A stretch of DNA of 64,000 bases, taken from contig AZLU01000052.1 in assembly GCA_002224055.1 (NCBI GenBank), positions 124,001-188,000 on the forward strand. Reading direction: 5' to 3'. The position numbers were made by a program, and so were the translations under genes. Under the pieces are notes generated by a model. The model made no database searches. It was given only the letters and a program-made list of their open reading frames with translations, and had not been told where the DNA came from. This DNA comes from Pezizomycotina sp. ARF18 (Eukaryota; Ascomycota). This document shows positions 48,793-60,516 of this stretch, piece after piece. Numbering within the stretch: the stretch's first letter is position 1; each line of letters starts with the position of its first letter.

Positions 48793-51715
48793 ATGCGTTT
48801 GGACGTCAAGGTTTGTTCGCATTCCCAGAGTAGCTCTAGAAGGGCGATAGAGCTGTAGCTAATACTATCCTTTGCTTCTTTCCAGAGACAACTTTCGCCC
48901 GGTCAGACAGAGTCAAGGAATTGACTTCCATCCAACAGAACCATGGTAAGCAAGCGACATCCCCGTGCCAATGCCTTTAATCCTCACAAGGAAGCTCACT
49001 GACATGTCCTTTTACTGCTCCATAGGTTCTCAGCACACTATACAGCGGTATTCTCCATCTTCTCTGTTCATATCTCCACTCTTCCTCAGATTAGGCGTTG
49101 GAAGTTTCTTCTTTAGTGGCTGCATCTATTGATATCATATAACTCCATAGGAAACGTGTACATCTGGTCATATGAGACGCAGGTGAGAGCTCAACAATTC
49201 CATTAAAAGTATAATAAATGTGCGCTTCCCCTAACCTATGTACTTTCACAGACCGTCGTCAAAACTTTCGAAGTCACCGATGTGCCCGTCCGAGCTGGAA
49301 GATTTATTGCCAGGAAAAACTGGCTGTGTGGCAGCGATGACTTCCAGCTCCGCGTTTACAACTACAACACCTCGGAAAAGTTACGCAGTTCGAAGCGCAT
49401 CCCGATTACATAAGAGCTATTGTCGTCCACCCCGTGCAACCGTTTATCCTCACCGCCTCCGACGACATGACTATCAAGCTGTGGAACTGGGAAAAAGACT
49501 GGAAGTGCATGCAAGTCTTCGAGGGGCACAGCCACTACGTCATGTCGCTGGCAATCAATCCTAAGGATACCAACACCTTCGCTTCCGCATGTTTGGATAG
49601 GACGGTCAAGATATGGAGCTTGGGGAGCAGCACCGCCAATTTTACCCTGGAGGCCCACGACCAAAAGGGTGTCAATCACGTCGACTACTACCGGGCTCCG
49701 ATAAGCCTTATATCCTTACCACTTCCGACGACAGGACGGTTAAAGTTTGGGACTACACACGAAGAGCAATATCGTTACGCTAGAGGGTCACTCTTCGAAC
49801 GTCTCCTTCGCTTGTTACCATCCAGAGCTGCCTGTGATCGTGTCCGGCTCAGAAGACGGCACGATCAAGATTTGGCATGCCAATACGTACAGACTCGAGC
49901 AGACGTTGAACTACGGCCTTGAGCGTGCCTGGTGTATTGCTTACCAGCGTGGGAAGAATGGGCTTGCCGTGGGTTTCGACGAAGGTTGCGTTGTGATGAA
50001 GATGGGTCGCGAGGAGCCGGCGGTCAGTATGGACGCGAGCGGCAAAATCGTATGGGCTAGGCACAATGAAGTTTTGAGCGCAGTCATCAAAGCTAGTGGT
50101 ATGTCAAGCAACTGATCGTCTAAACCGTTGTGCCGCGCAGTCATTTAGCTAACTCAATTGATCTATTCACAGATGCATCCACTAAGGACGGATCGCCCTT
50201 GACCCTCCCCTCAAAGGACCTTGGCTCGTGCGAAATTTACCCACAGTCGCTAATGCACAGCCCTAACGGCAGATTCGTCTCCGTTTGTGGTGACGGCGAA
50301 TACATCATCTACACCGCCCTTGCCTGGCGAAACAAGCATTCGGTCAAGCATTGGATTTTGCTTGGGGCTCAAGGGACAATAGCAACGATTATGCAATCCG
50401 GGAGTCCCCCACGTCGGTCAAGATCTTCAAGAACTTCCGGGAGAAATCCGGTGGCCTTGACGTTGGATTCGCTGCGGAGGTTTGATGGGCGGCGTCTTGT
50501 TAGCTGTGCGAGGATCGGGCTTTGTTGGTTTCTTTGACTGGGAGAGCGGCGGTTTGGTCCGTAGGATCGATGTATCGCCGACTAACGTCTACTGGAGCGA
50601 TAGCGGTGAACTCGTGTCTTAGCGTGCGAGGAATCTTTCTTCGTCCTGCGATTCTCTCGGGACGAATATGCTGCCGCGGTTGCCCGAGGGAAGTTGAGGA
50701 TGATGGTGTTGAGGCTGCGTTTGAAGTCGTAACCGATATCACTGAAACGATCCGGACTGGCGAATGGGTTGGCGATTGTTTTATCTACACCAACTCCACG
50801 AACAGGCTGAACTACCTCGTCGGTGACCAAACATATACCATCTCACACTTTGACACCCTATGTACCTCCTCGGCTACATCCCTAGGGACTCTCGCGTTTA
50901 CTTGGCAGACAAAGACGTGAAAGTCGTCTCGTACTCCTTTCCCTTACTGTCGTCGAGTACCAGACCCTCGTTCTCCGCGGTGACCTGGAAGCAGCAAATG
51001 AGCTGTTGCAGGAGATCCCTGCCGACCAGAAGAACAAGCTCGCGCGTTTCCTCGAAGGACAAGGGTACAAGGATCTTGCGCTTGAGGTTTCCACCGACCC
51101 CGAGCACCGCTTCGAGCTGGCCCTCGCTCTCAACGACCTCAAGATCGGGCTTGAGATTGCCCGTGACGCTGATGTGGAGCATAAATGGAAGACCGTCGGT
51201 GATGCTGCTCTCGCTGGCTGGGACCTGTCGCTTGCTCAAGAATGCTTCACACATGCAAAGGACTACTCGTCGCTATTACTAATTTACACTGCATCTGGAA
51301 ACACTAAAGGTCTCCGGGAAATCGCGCAGCTCGCGGCGATGCGGGTTCTAACAACATTGCCTTCTCGTGCCTGTGGCAGCTTGGCGATATTGACTCGTGC
51401 GTGAAGTTACTATCGCAGACGAATAGACAACCCGAAGCTGCGCTATTAGCTAAGACGTACAAACCTTCCATCGCTCCTCCTGCCGTAGAACAATGGAAAA
51501 AGTCACTGCTGGAAGATGCCGAGAAGGTTAAAGGCAAAGGAGACGTCGGCAAGAAGAAGGTTGCCGGCGCCATTGCAGTCCCAGGAAAAGACGAAGACCT
51601 CTTCCCTGACTGGAGCGAATATTTACAGCTCGAGACGGAGCGCGATCAGGGACGGGGAAGCGAAGATGAGGTTCTGGTAGATGTTAGTGGCGATGCTGAA
51701 GGCGAAGAAGCGTGA
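48793..51715 (+). CDS. SEC27: COPI coatomer beta' subunit (Sec27 / COPB2)
   Basis: WD40 subunit of the COPI coat, which binds dilysine cargo signals for Golgi-to-ER return. Exon 1 is only 18 nt (48793-48810, MRLDVK). After a 75-bp intron it reads [20 protein letters not shown]. Further small exons give VLSTLYSG and [10 protein letters not shown], joined to [22 protein letters not shown] repeats follow: [60 protein letters not shown] and [20 protein letters not shown]. The alpha-solenoid half contains [40 protein letters not shown] and [20 protein letters not shown], then [20 protein letters not shown]. The acidic C-terminus ends at TGA 51713-51715. At least six exon frame breaks are each repaired by adding one base to a short run (near 48897, 48916, 48957/49025, 49380, 49690 and 49757). 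The full family architecture is present. Confidence 0.96.
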
Positions 51716-51814
51716 TGATGATGAATGTTATGTTTCACGGACTTGAAATGAACGAACCGGATGGTAAGGTAATCGATATACATATTTATGTATTGTTTGC
51801 GGACTTTTTCTCTC

Positions 51815-51846
<32 letters not shown>

Positions 51847-52444
51847 GGTCTTTGCTTAGAAGTATTGTACACAAAATTACTCTACTTGTATTTAATACAA
51901 AAGATTTTTTCTGAGCTCATAGTATGCTTCTACAAAAAACATGATCGTCATAATCCCATGAGCAAAAGTTACTACAGCTAAACTCGAAGATACTGAAGGC
52001 TGAAGCGGAGGCTGTTTTATTCGAGGTCCAGGAAACGCTACGCCCCACAGCTAAAAACGAATGACGTATATACACGGCAACCGTCTCCAGAGGACTTCGC
52101 AGTATCGATATCAAACTTACTCAGAAGTACCCAAGAGTAAACAGGCTCAAAATCATTTTATTTTTAGTTTCGATAAGTATATATTAGATTAGAGTAGATG
52201 TCGTCCAATGTTTACTTTTTTTTTTTTGTGGACAAAGATTGTCGAGCTCACCGCCGCCAATTTTTGCGATGGGGCCAATCACCGTCCGTTCGCTAAAGCT
52301 GTTGCTGCCGGGGTAACCAACGAAATATAGCTAAGCAGAAATAATTCCTTTTTTATTATTTATCGGTGGGCAGCTACTGCTCTTCAGTCTGATAAGGGAG
52401 CTCACCTGCAGCTACAAATTTTTTTTTTTTTTCCTTTTTACTCC

Positions 52445-52483
<39 letters not shown>

Positions 52484-52720
52484 GCTTCTCCTCCTTCTCC
52501 TCCTGCTTCCACCTTCTACATCACCGCTACAAGCTTGAAAGTAAACTAGAACAATCACATACTTTAAACATTACAGGTTTTCTATTAAAGATCGGTTCTT
52601 TCGTTTTTTTTTCTTATTCTGAAATAGGGACAGATACTCTCTCCAAAACATCACAGAGCAAATTTCCCCCCTCATTTACATCTCATCCCAAGCTTTTGAT
52701 AGCTCACATCTTCTATCGCA
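51716..52720. other. Intergenic between SEC27 and the myosin light chain gene
   Basis: T run at about 51821-51846, smaller T runs at 52217-52227 and 52419-52432, and a CT-rich block at 52447-52512. The last part is the light-chain promoter and leader. No gene recognised. Confidence 0.6.
52447..52512. repeat. CT microsatellite in the promoter of the myosin light chain gene
   Basis: Alternating CT (about 52452-52478) is followed by CTCCTT-type pyrimidine sequence to 52512, about 210 bp before the start codon. CT-rich blocks upstream of starts are typical of highly expressed fungal genes. Confidence 0.8.
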
Positions 52721-53679
52721 ATGGTAAGTGGGACATCTCGATAAAAAAAAAAAACCTCTTATAGGATCCTCCGCAATATCGAGCAGGTTTATACTAACGA
52801 CCATCGTTCTCAGGCTGCAACCACCAACTACAAGGAAGCTTTCGCGCTGTTCGACAAGAAGGGAACCGGAAGAGTCCCCGCCAACGACCTGGGTAACCTT
52901 CTCAGGGCTTGTGGACAGAACCCTACCAACGCCGAGGTCGATGAACTTGCGGCTACAACCAAAGGAGGAGGTATGAGAAAACATAATAAACCCATTTATT
53001 CTTCTTTTAAAACAACTATGCGACCATTGCAGCTACTTCAGCATGTTATTATTCCTTGCCTCAACAATAGCTTGAGATCTACGTTGTTTTCAAGCCAGAA
53101 CATCACATGACTTCCATACGCTCCCTAAAAATATAAAATATATTCTTCAACGATATTTTTCCAGCTAGACCTCTGTGCCATCCCTCTACATTTCTTTAGC
53201 TTCGCTGTAGTGTCAATTTAAAAGCTAATGCATGCTGCTTCTCTCTTTTAAAAGTCGAATTCGAGCAATTCCTCAGATTCTGAACCGCCCCGGCGGTTTC
53301 AAGGATCCTGGCCCGCCAGATGAGTACATTCGTGGTTTCCAGGTCTTCGACAAGATGGAACAGGGTACATAGGGGTCGGTGAACTGAAATATGGTGAGTT
53401 CCTGAGACCAAGTCTTTCTGCTCCGATATGTGAAACTTTTCTAACGATTCCAACGTTTAGTCCTCACAACCTTGGGTGAGAAGCTTAGTGAGGAGGAAGT
53501 CGGCGAACTGCTGAAGGGCGTCGAAGTGAACAAGAAAACCAGGTCAACTACGTTGGTGAGTAATGACGTCCTGTTTAGTATTTTTTTTTTGTCTGCCTCA
53601 GCTTCTCATTCGCTTTTTCGAATCGGAATTCTTGCTAACTTTAGATGTAGATTTCGTCAAAATGATCCTGGCTAACTAG
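52721..53679 (+). CDS. Essential myosin light chain (Cdc4/Mlc1-type EF-hand protein)
   Basis: Calmodulin-fold light chain that binds IQ motifs of myosin in the cytokinetic ring and at sites of polar growth. The start codon alone forms exon 1 (52721-52723), because GTAAGT follows directly. Exon 2 (52814-52970) reads AATTNYKEAFALFDKKGTGR and LGNLLRACGQNPTNAEVDEL. An intron of about 280 bp leads to EFEQFLRILNRPGGFKDPGP and EYIRGFQVFDKMEQG, then GELKYVLTTLGEKLSEEEVG. After another intron come ELLKGVEVNKKTG, then DVDFVKMILAN and stop TAG 53677-53679. EF-hand loops are degenerate: several acidic calcium ligands are absent, as in light chains and unlike calmodulin. Frame breaks at about 53276, 53366 and 53541 are single-base losses. 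Length after splicing is about 145 residues, normal for the family. Confidence 0.88.
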
Positions 53680-54356
53680 AGAGCCTGCTGTTATATTTGC
53701 GCCTTTTTTTATTATTCTTCTTTTCCATACCCACCTATAGTCTTCGATTCATGTACATTCTACTCTCATGTCACCTTCCCCCACGAGAAATCCTGCGCAG
53801 ACTCGGCGGAAAGTTTAGATTTCCGCCACAACGACGACCTCATTGTTCTTCTTTATTCACAATTATTACTACGAATTCTTTCTTTGTTTTCATTTCGGAC
53901 GTCATGTCTTTTGCATGGAGCACGTAAAAAAAAAAAATAAAAAAAAAAAATAAAAAAATTATACATCGGTTATGCGGGAAGAATGGGTTTCGGTCTTGTA
54001 TTTGTCTCTTTTTCTCCAATATCATGTATGAGGTTTAGGCTTAGAAACGGCCACGTCCTCTCTCTCCAGCTCACGTTTTCTCTCGGAGTTTTTTTTGGTC
54101 TTCCATGCGTTTAATTATTGAAACCTGCAGCTCTTATGTTCTCACATGACTAGCTCATAGCACTTTAAAAGAAAGAACGCTCGTCGTGACTGCTTGGATT
54201 CGTTCGACTAGCGCTGTAGTATCGTAAAGTTGCGAGTTTCGCAAAGGTATATATTCAATGAACGCTGTCAATGAGGTTTTTTTTACATCATACTCTCGTG
54301 TTTATGTTTAATCGACGGCATTCTAATTTACCCTTCTAGGGTAAACATCTCTCTTC
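53680..54356. other. Convergent 3' region
   Basis: Between the light-chain stop and the STEEP1-like stop. Interrupted A runs at about 53926-53957. No gene recognised. Confidence 0.55.
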
Positions 54357-55133
54357 TCAGTCGTTGACTAGCTGCAAATCCTTCTCCTCCAGCGTACCCA
54401 TCTTATCTGCCGGCACTACGCTACCGGCAGTACGTACACGTAGCCTTCTTCTCTTTCCTTTCTTCTTTTTCGCCGCAGCACCCTCTCCACCTTCCCCACC
54501 TTGTTCTTCCTCCGCTTTGTTTTCCTCCTCCTCGTCGTCGTCGATCTGGTATCCGAATATCAGCCTGCACCTCCCGCACCGCAGAGTAACCGCCTCTCGA
54601 AACCGTCGTCGCGGCGTATTATACAGGGTTTCCGATCCCGCACGGATGATAATAGTAGCGTGTAATCCTTCCCGTCGTCTCCGTCGTCTTCTACGCCGTC
54701 CCTTTCCATCGCGCCTTCTTTCGCAGCGTCCCATAAACCCCAGCTCCAGTCCCAGTAGCCTCCGCCGGTGGTTTAGCGTCTACCTCCATCTTATCGCCTC
54801 CTTCTCCTGCAGGTGCGGCGTCTATATTCGCCTTCTTCTCCTTCCTCGGCTCATCGTTATCGATTCGTCGGACGATGCTTCGGAGTCAGAGTTTGCGGTT
54901 TTAGGAGGCGGAGGTAGAGGGACGATGTAGGCAGAATCGAGACCGGGAGGTCTCCTGCGCGGTAACGAATCTAGGTTTCTCGTCGTCGCGAGGATGAGGT
55001 GCGAGCAGATGCAGTGGTATGTATATACTCTGAGAATAGTATAGGTTAGCAGGTTTCTGAAAGCTGGGAAAGAAAAGAGGGGGTGTTTTTTTTTTTTTTT
55101 TTTTTTTTCTTGGACTCACTTTGGAGATGACAT
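54357..55133 (-). CDS. STEEP1-family protein
   Basis: Small conserved eukaryotic protein; the human member (STEEP1) promotes STING exit from the ER, and fungal members have no settled role. A 14-nt first exon (55133-55120, MSSP) is followed by GTGAGT. A 90-bp intron carrying the A/T run ends in CAG at 55030. Splicing gives VYTYHCICSHLILATT, then LDSLPRRRPPGLDSAYIVPL, the family N-terminal signature with its C-x-C pair. The middle is acidic (SEASSDES). RCGRCRLIFGYQIDDDEE near 54560 gives the second Cys pair (C-x2-C) and the GYQ-type strand. A Lys/Glu-rich tail with KKKKGKRRR, a possible nuclear signal, ends LQLVND and TGA at 54357. At least two frame breaks lie between 54900 and 54650. The correct frame of the N-terminus has no long open reading, so the gene is easily missed. 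Confidence 0.8.
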
Positions 55134-55541
55134 TGTGGATGTATGGGTTGATAAATTGTTATATATTTTAAGAAAGATAGATAATGTTCGACGGCGATTA
55201 CTATTTGAGCGCTACTTTCATGTTTTCGATTTCATCGGATATCGCGGATGTTGTTAGAGTTATAGTGAGGTCTGTCAAAAGAAAAGGAAAAAAGCTTTTT
55301 TTTTTTTTTTTTTTTCTTTCTTTAAGCTTTCAATAATACTCAAGTATCTCGCGACAAGGAAAGCGTGCTAAGACTTTAAATTTTGAGAAATTGCTTTTTT
55401 TTTTTTTTTTCCCTTTCTTCCAATTCGGTGGGTGGAGAAAACCCACAGGGAAAAGACAGTTCCGCATGTGCCGCTGACAACTAATAACTTGGGCCGGTCT
55501 CTCTCTCTCTACTAAACAGCTGTTCACGGGTTTTGGATACG

Positions 55542-55549
55542 GCCGACGC
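55542..55549. repeat. Left target-site duplication of the hAT MITE
   Basis: GCCGACGC, identical to 55691-55698 on the other side of the element. Confidence 0.85.
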
Positions 55550-55690
55550 CAGGGCATTTAGCGTGGGTAGCCTTGGCGGGTAGCCTGGGCATTTATTCCT
55601 CTCGGTAACCGAGTAAGTAGCTTCGGTAACGCTACAAAACCACTATCTTCTAAGGGACCACCCGCAAGGCTACCCACGCTAAATGCCCTG
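55550..55690. mobile_element. hAT-type MITE, 141 bp
   Basis: The ends are perfect inverted repeats over 26 nt (CAGGGCATTTAGCGTGGGTA, then GCCTTG), extending to about 32 nt with one indel. The element is flanked by identical 8-bp direct repeats GCCGACGC at 55542-55549 and 55691-55698. An 8-bp target duplication and a CAGGG terminus are hallmarks of the hAT superfamily. At 141 bp it cannot encode a transposase, so it is non-autonomous. Inside, GGGCATTTA is repeated near the left end. The intact target duplication suggests fairly recent insertion. Confidence 0.88.
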
Positions 55691-55698
55691 GCCGACGC
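55691..55698. repeat. Right target-site duplication of the hAT MITE
   Basis: GCCGACGC, identical to 55542-55549. Confidence 0.85.
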
Positions 55699-55957
55699 CT
55701 ATCTTCTTCTTCTTCCTAACCAACCCCTTGCCGATTGATTCGTAAGACGCAATACAACGCAGAGTTCTCTCTCATCTTCGACTACCTTTTTCTGCTTCTT
55801 TGCTCTGTCTTTGTATTATCATCACACGTATTGTTGTTATTTTTGTCAGAATACTCTCATAATATCCCTTGTTTCTTGACTGCTTTGTATTATTAGCAGT
55901 TATACAGGAGCACATTGCATTATCGTAGCAGAAGGACGAAAAAAAAGTAGTTCAAAG

Positions 55958-57698
<1,741 letters not shown>

Positions 57699-58008
57699 GT
57701 TACGGACTGTAACAACGGCGACGTATCATAACGGTGAACTATGAAAATGATGACGATTATGAAAAAAGATATTTGGGTATATTATTATATTAAATAACAA
57801 AGTTTTTGTTCGGTCTAAGTCCGAGTCCGGTGTTTCTCAGATGATGTTTCCATGTATACCATTTTAAACGGAAATATATTGGATATTTTTTTTTGGGTCT
57901 GCCCAAATGGGGCATCTTCGCGCAACAAGTATTTACGGTCAAGTGATATCGCGTGTAACATTAGAGAGACAACAAATAGCAGCATGCAGAGCGTACTCCT
58001 TCTATCCC

Positions 58009-58012
58009 TTTC

Positions 58013-58049
<37 letters not shown>

Positions 58050-58059
58050 TTTTTTTTTT
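58009..58059. repeat. TTTTC repeat passing into a T run
   Basis: About five TTTTC units followed by about 26 T residues, some 310 bp past the aminopeptidase stop. Confidence 0.85.
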
Positions 58060-59031
58060 GTTCGGGCAACTGCGAGATGGAAAAGTAGGGGAATACCATC
58101 ATACTCGTACGCCTACGATCCCATGATATATTGATATATAATCTACATTCGACAACCTACATAACGCACGTTTTATATTGTCAACTACTGAGTATATCGA
58201 ATAATCGATTAATCTACATTGATATAGATTCCGTTTCTCTTTTAGGTCAATGCACTACAGGTTCTCGGAATATTAAACAAAATTTTTTTAAAAAAAGGTG
58301 AGCGCTCCTTGCCTGCATACTGCGGAGCAACACGCTTCTTACTAGTGAATCTGGCTCACGAAGTAAAAAGTGTAAAAAAAAAAAAAAACCCGGATCGTGA
58401 ATTTAGATAGAGAGTAAACTGGTATAAAATAATACCGTGGCCGTTACAGTTCCCGGTATCGGCAAATTAAGTAAAAGAAACGGTTTATCATCGGTATTTG
58501 CTTATTCTTTATTTGAGTAAGTATTCATTAAACTATAATTTTTTTTTTTGACACCGTGATAGTGATGTGACTCCCATTCGCTCGCTCGTTTCCACCGTTT
58601 TGCCGTTGTACGCACATACCAAGCATGGCGAGAAAAGAAAAAAAAAAAAAAAAAAAAAAAGGAACAGTCTAGCACTTCTGCATGCATGCCGGAAATGCAG
58701 ATAAAAAAATTTTCACTTACATACACATCCTCTGAAATTATTTTTCTGCACACCTCGCCGTTAATCTTGAAAAAAAAAAAAAAAAGAGGTCCCACAGTGT
58801 TCCAAAACCAGTAAAATAGCAACGGGGGATTCGGGAGCGCTTGTATACGTGAATATGGTTTTTTGCCAGTTTTTTCTTTACCTTATTCTTTCACAGCCGT
58901 ATTATATATATACAAAGGCTTAAAAGGAAAAGGAAAAGCAGCGAATAAAGCCGAACAGGAAATCAATAACGATGCAATGCAATAATTACTTGCTTTCGTA
59001 TTATATAGGTATTATTGTTTGCTTTCTTAAC

Positions 59032-59063
<32 letters not shown>

Positions 59064-59070
59064 GAAAAAA
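59032..59070. repeat. AAAAG repeat
   Basis: An A run followed by about five AAAAG units and a short A run. Confidence 0.85.
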
Positions 59071-59447
59071 AGATATATCCAAAATAAGGAGTGGGATGAG
59101 AGGAGCGTTTAGGTTAGTATGGTTTAGTTAGGTAGTTAGGCACTGGTGCTGTATATTTCTGCAGCGCACTGCGTGCCGGAGAAGGGCTCGAAAGCCTCCA
59201 AGGTGAAGTAGACTTTTTTAGGGACAATCCCGCTATCGGGGACAAATCCCCGCTCCTTGCTCCCCCGCCAAATCCCCCAATAGTAAAGTAGCAGTTACCA
59301 GTAACCAAAGAAGAGGAAGCAGCCGATCCCCTTCTCCGCTCTTGTACCTTCTACGTTGAGGTTAAAACAATCCCCCAAGAATAAAAAAGTCTCGTGAGGG
59401 TGAGGACCGGCGGGCACGGGAAGGCAGACTTTCTTAGCAGAACCAGT

Positions 59448-59474
59448 ACAGAACAGAACAGAACAGAACAGAAC
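59448..59474. repeat. AGAAC pentanucleotide repeat
   Basis: About five AGAAC units in intergenic DNA. Confidence 0.85.
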
Positions 59475-60490
59475 GGAAAAGCTTGGAGGAGTGACAGGAG
59501 GAGTGAGGAGGAAGAGGAAGAGGATAGCAAATCGAATACAGGTTTTTTTTTTTTAAAAAAAAAAAAAAAAAAGATTGCGGCTAGCTACGTGGCAGCCCGA
59601 TTGACGACGACTGACGAAAGGTCAGGCAGGTCAGGCACATACGGTTGGTACGGTACAGCTCTTGCTCTAAGACTACTTTAGAAGATCTGGAATCGTAGAG
59701 ATGATACTAGAAACTAAATCTCTCCCTCTCTTTGCTGCTAAAGAATCGGGATCGGACCATCTAGTACGCAATTCCAACAGACCTTCCCCGACCGAGAGCA
59801 ACGAAAAAAACTCTCATTGAGAAAACAACATTTTCGTGATTGAGAGATTATAAAGTAAGAGTGCATTATTATTCCGTCTCCTCACTACTTAGGTGACCCT
59901 TTCAGTTTCAGGCTACAGAAACATCTTGTTATCGTTTCTCACCGCTATGAGGGAAATCGATGGCTAAACTCGGCCATTCAAGAATTTCTCTCGAAGAAAA
60001 ACATGAAAGGAAGCGGGAAAAGACAGGGATGGTGATGAAACGGTTGATGACCGTCAGGTATTATAAGGTAAGATAGTGGAGATATATACCTACAAAGAAA
60101 GAGAGGGACGGGAATTCAAAGTTTACTTTAGTGTGATAGAATGACGAAGAACATGAACAGCGGATGGGATGCCTTGCGTTTTGCGTTTGCATTTTTTTGG
60201 CAGCGTAAGACACGTTTAGAAAAGGAGGGATATCAGTCAACAGATGGGTGAGAATCGAAGGAAAAGAAAAGAAAATAATAATCGTGATTCTTTTCGAAAG
60301 GTAGTTTCCTGAAGAGGGAACACGTTAAAGGAAGAGCTACAAGCCCCCCTCCTCTCACCCGAATGATATGCTTGCATTAAAAACTCAATAATAATCAGTC
60401 AAGTAGTCAAAAGAAGAAGGAGATGATAATGAGTCAGTGACAAGAAGAAGACGACGAACACGGGCCCGTGTCAAATGTCGCTTCGACGAT

Positions 60491-60516
60491 GATTCGATTC
60501 GATTCGATTCGATTCG
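60491..60516. repeat. GATTC pentanucleotide repeat
   Basis: Five GATTC units in intergenic DNA. Confidence 0.85.

Larger units (their letters stand above)
55134..55957. other. Divergent promoter region with hAT MITE
   Basis: About 825 bp between the divergent STEEP1-like and aminopeptidase starts. It contains T runs at about 55297-55316 and 55396-55411, a 141-bp MITE (55550-55690) with its target duplication, and pyrimidine-rich leader. No gene recognised. Confidence 0.7.
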
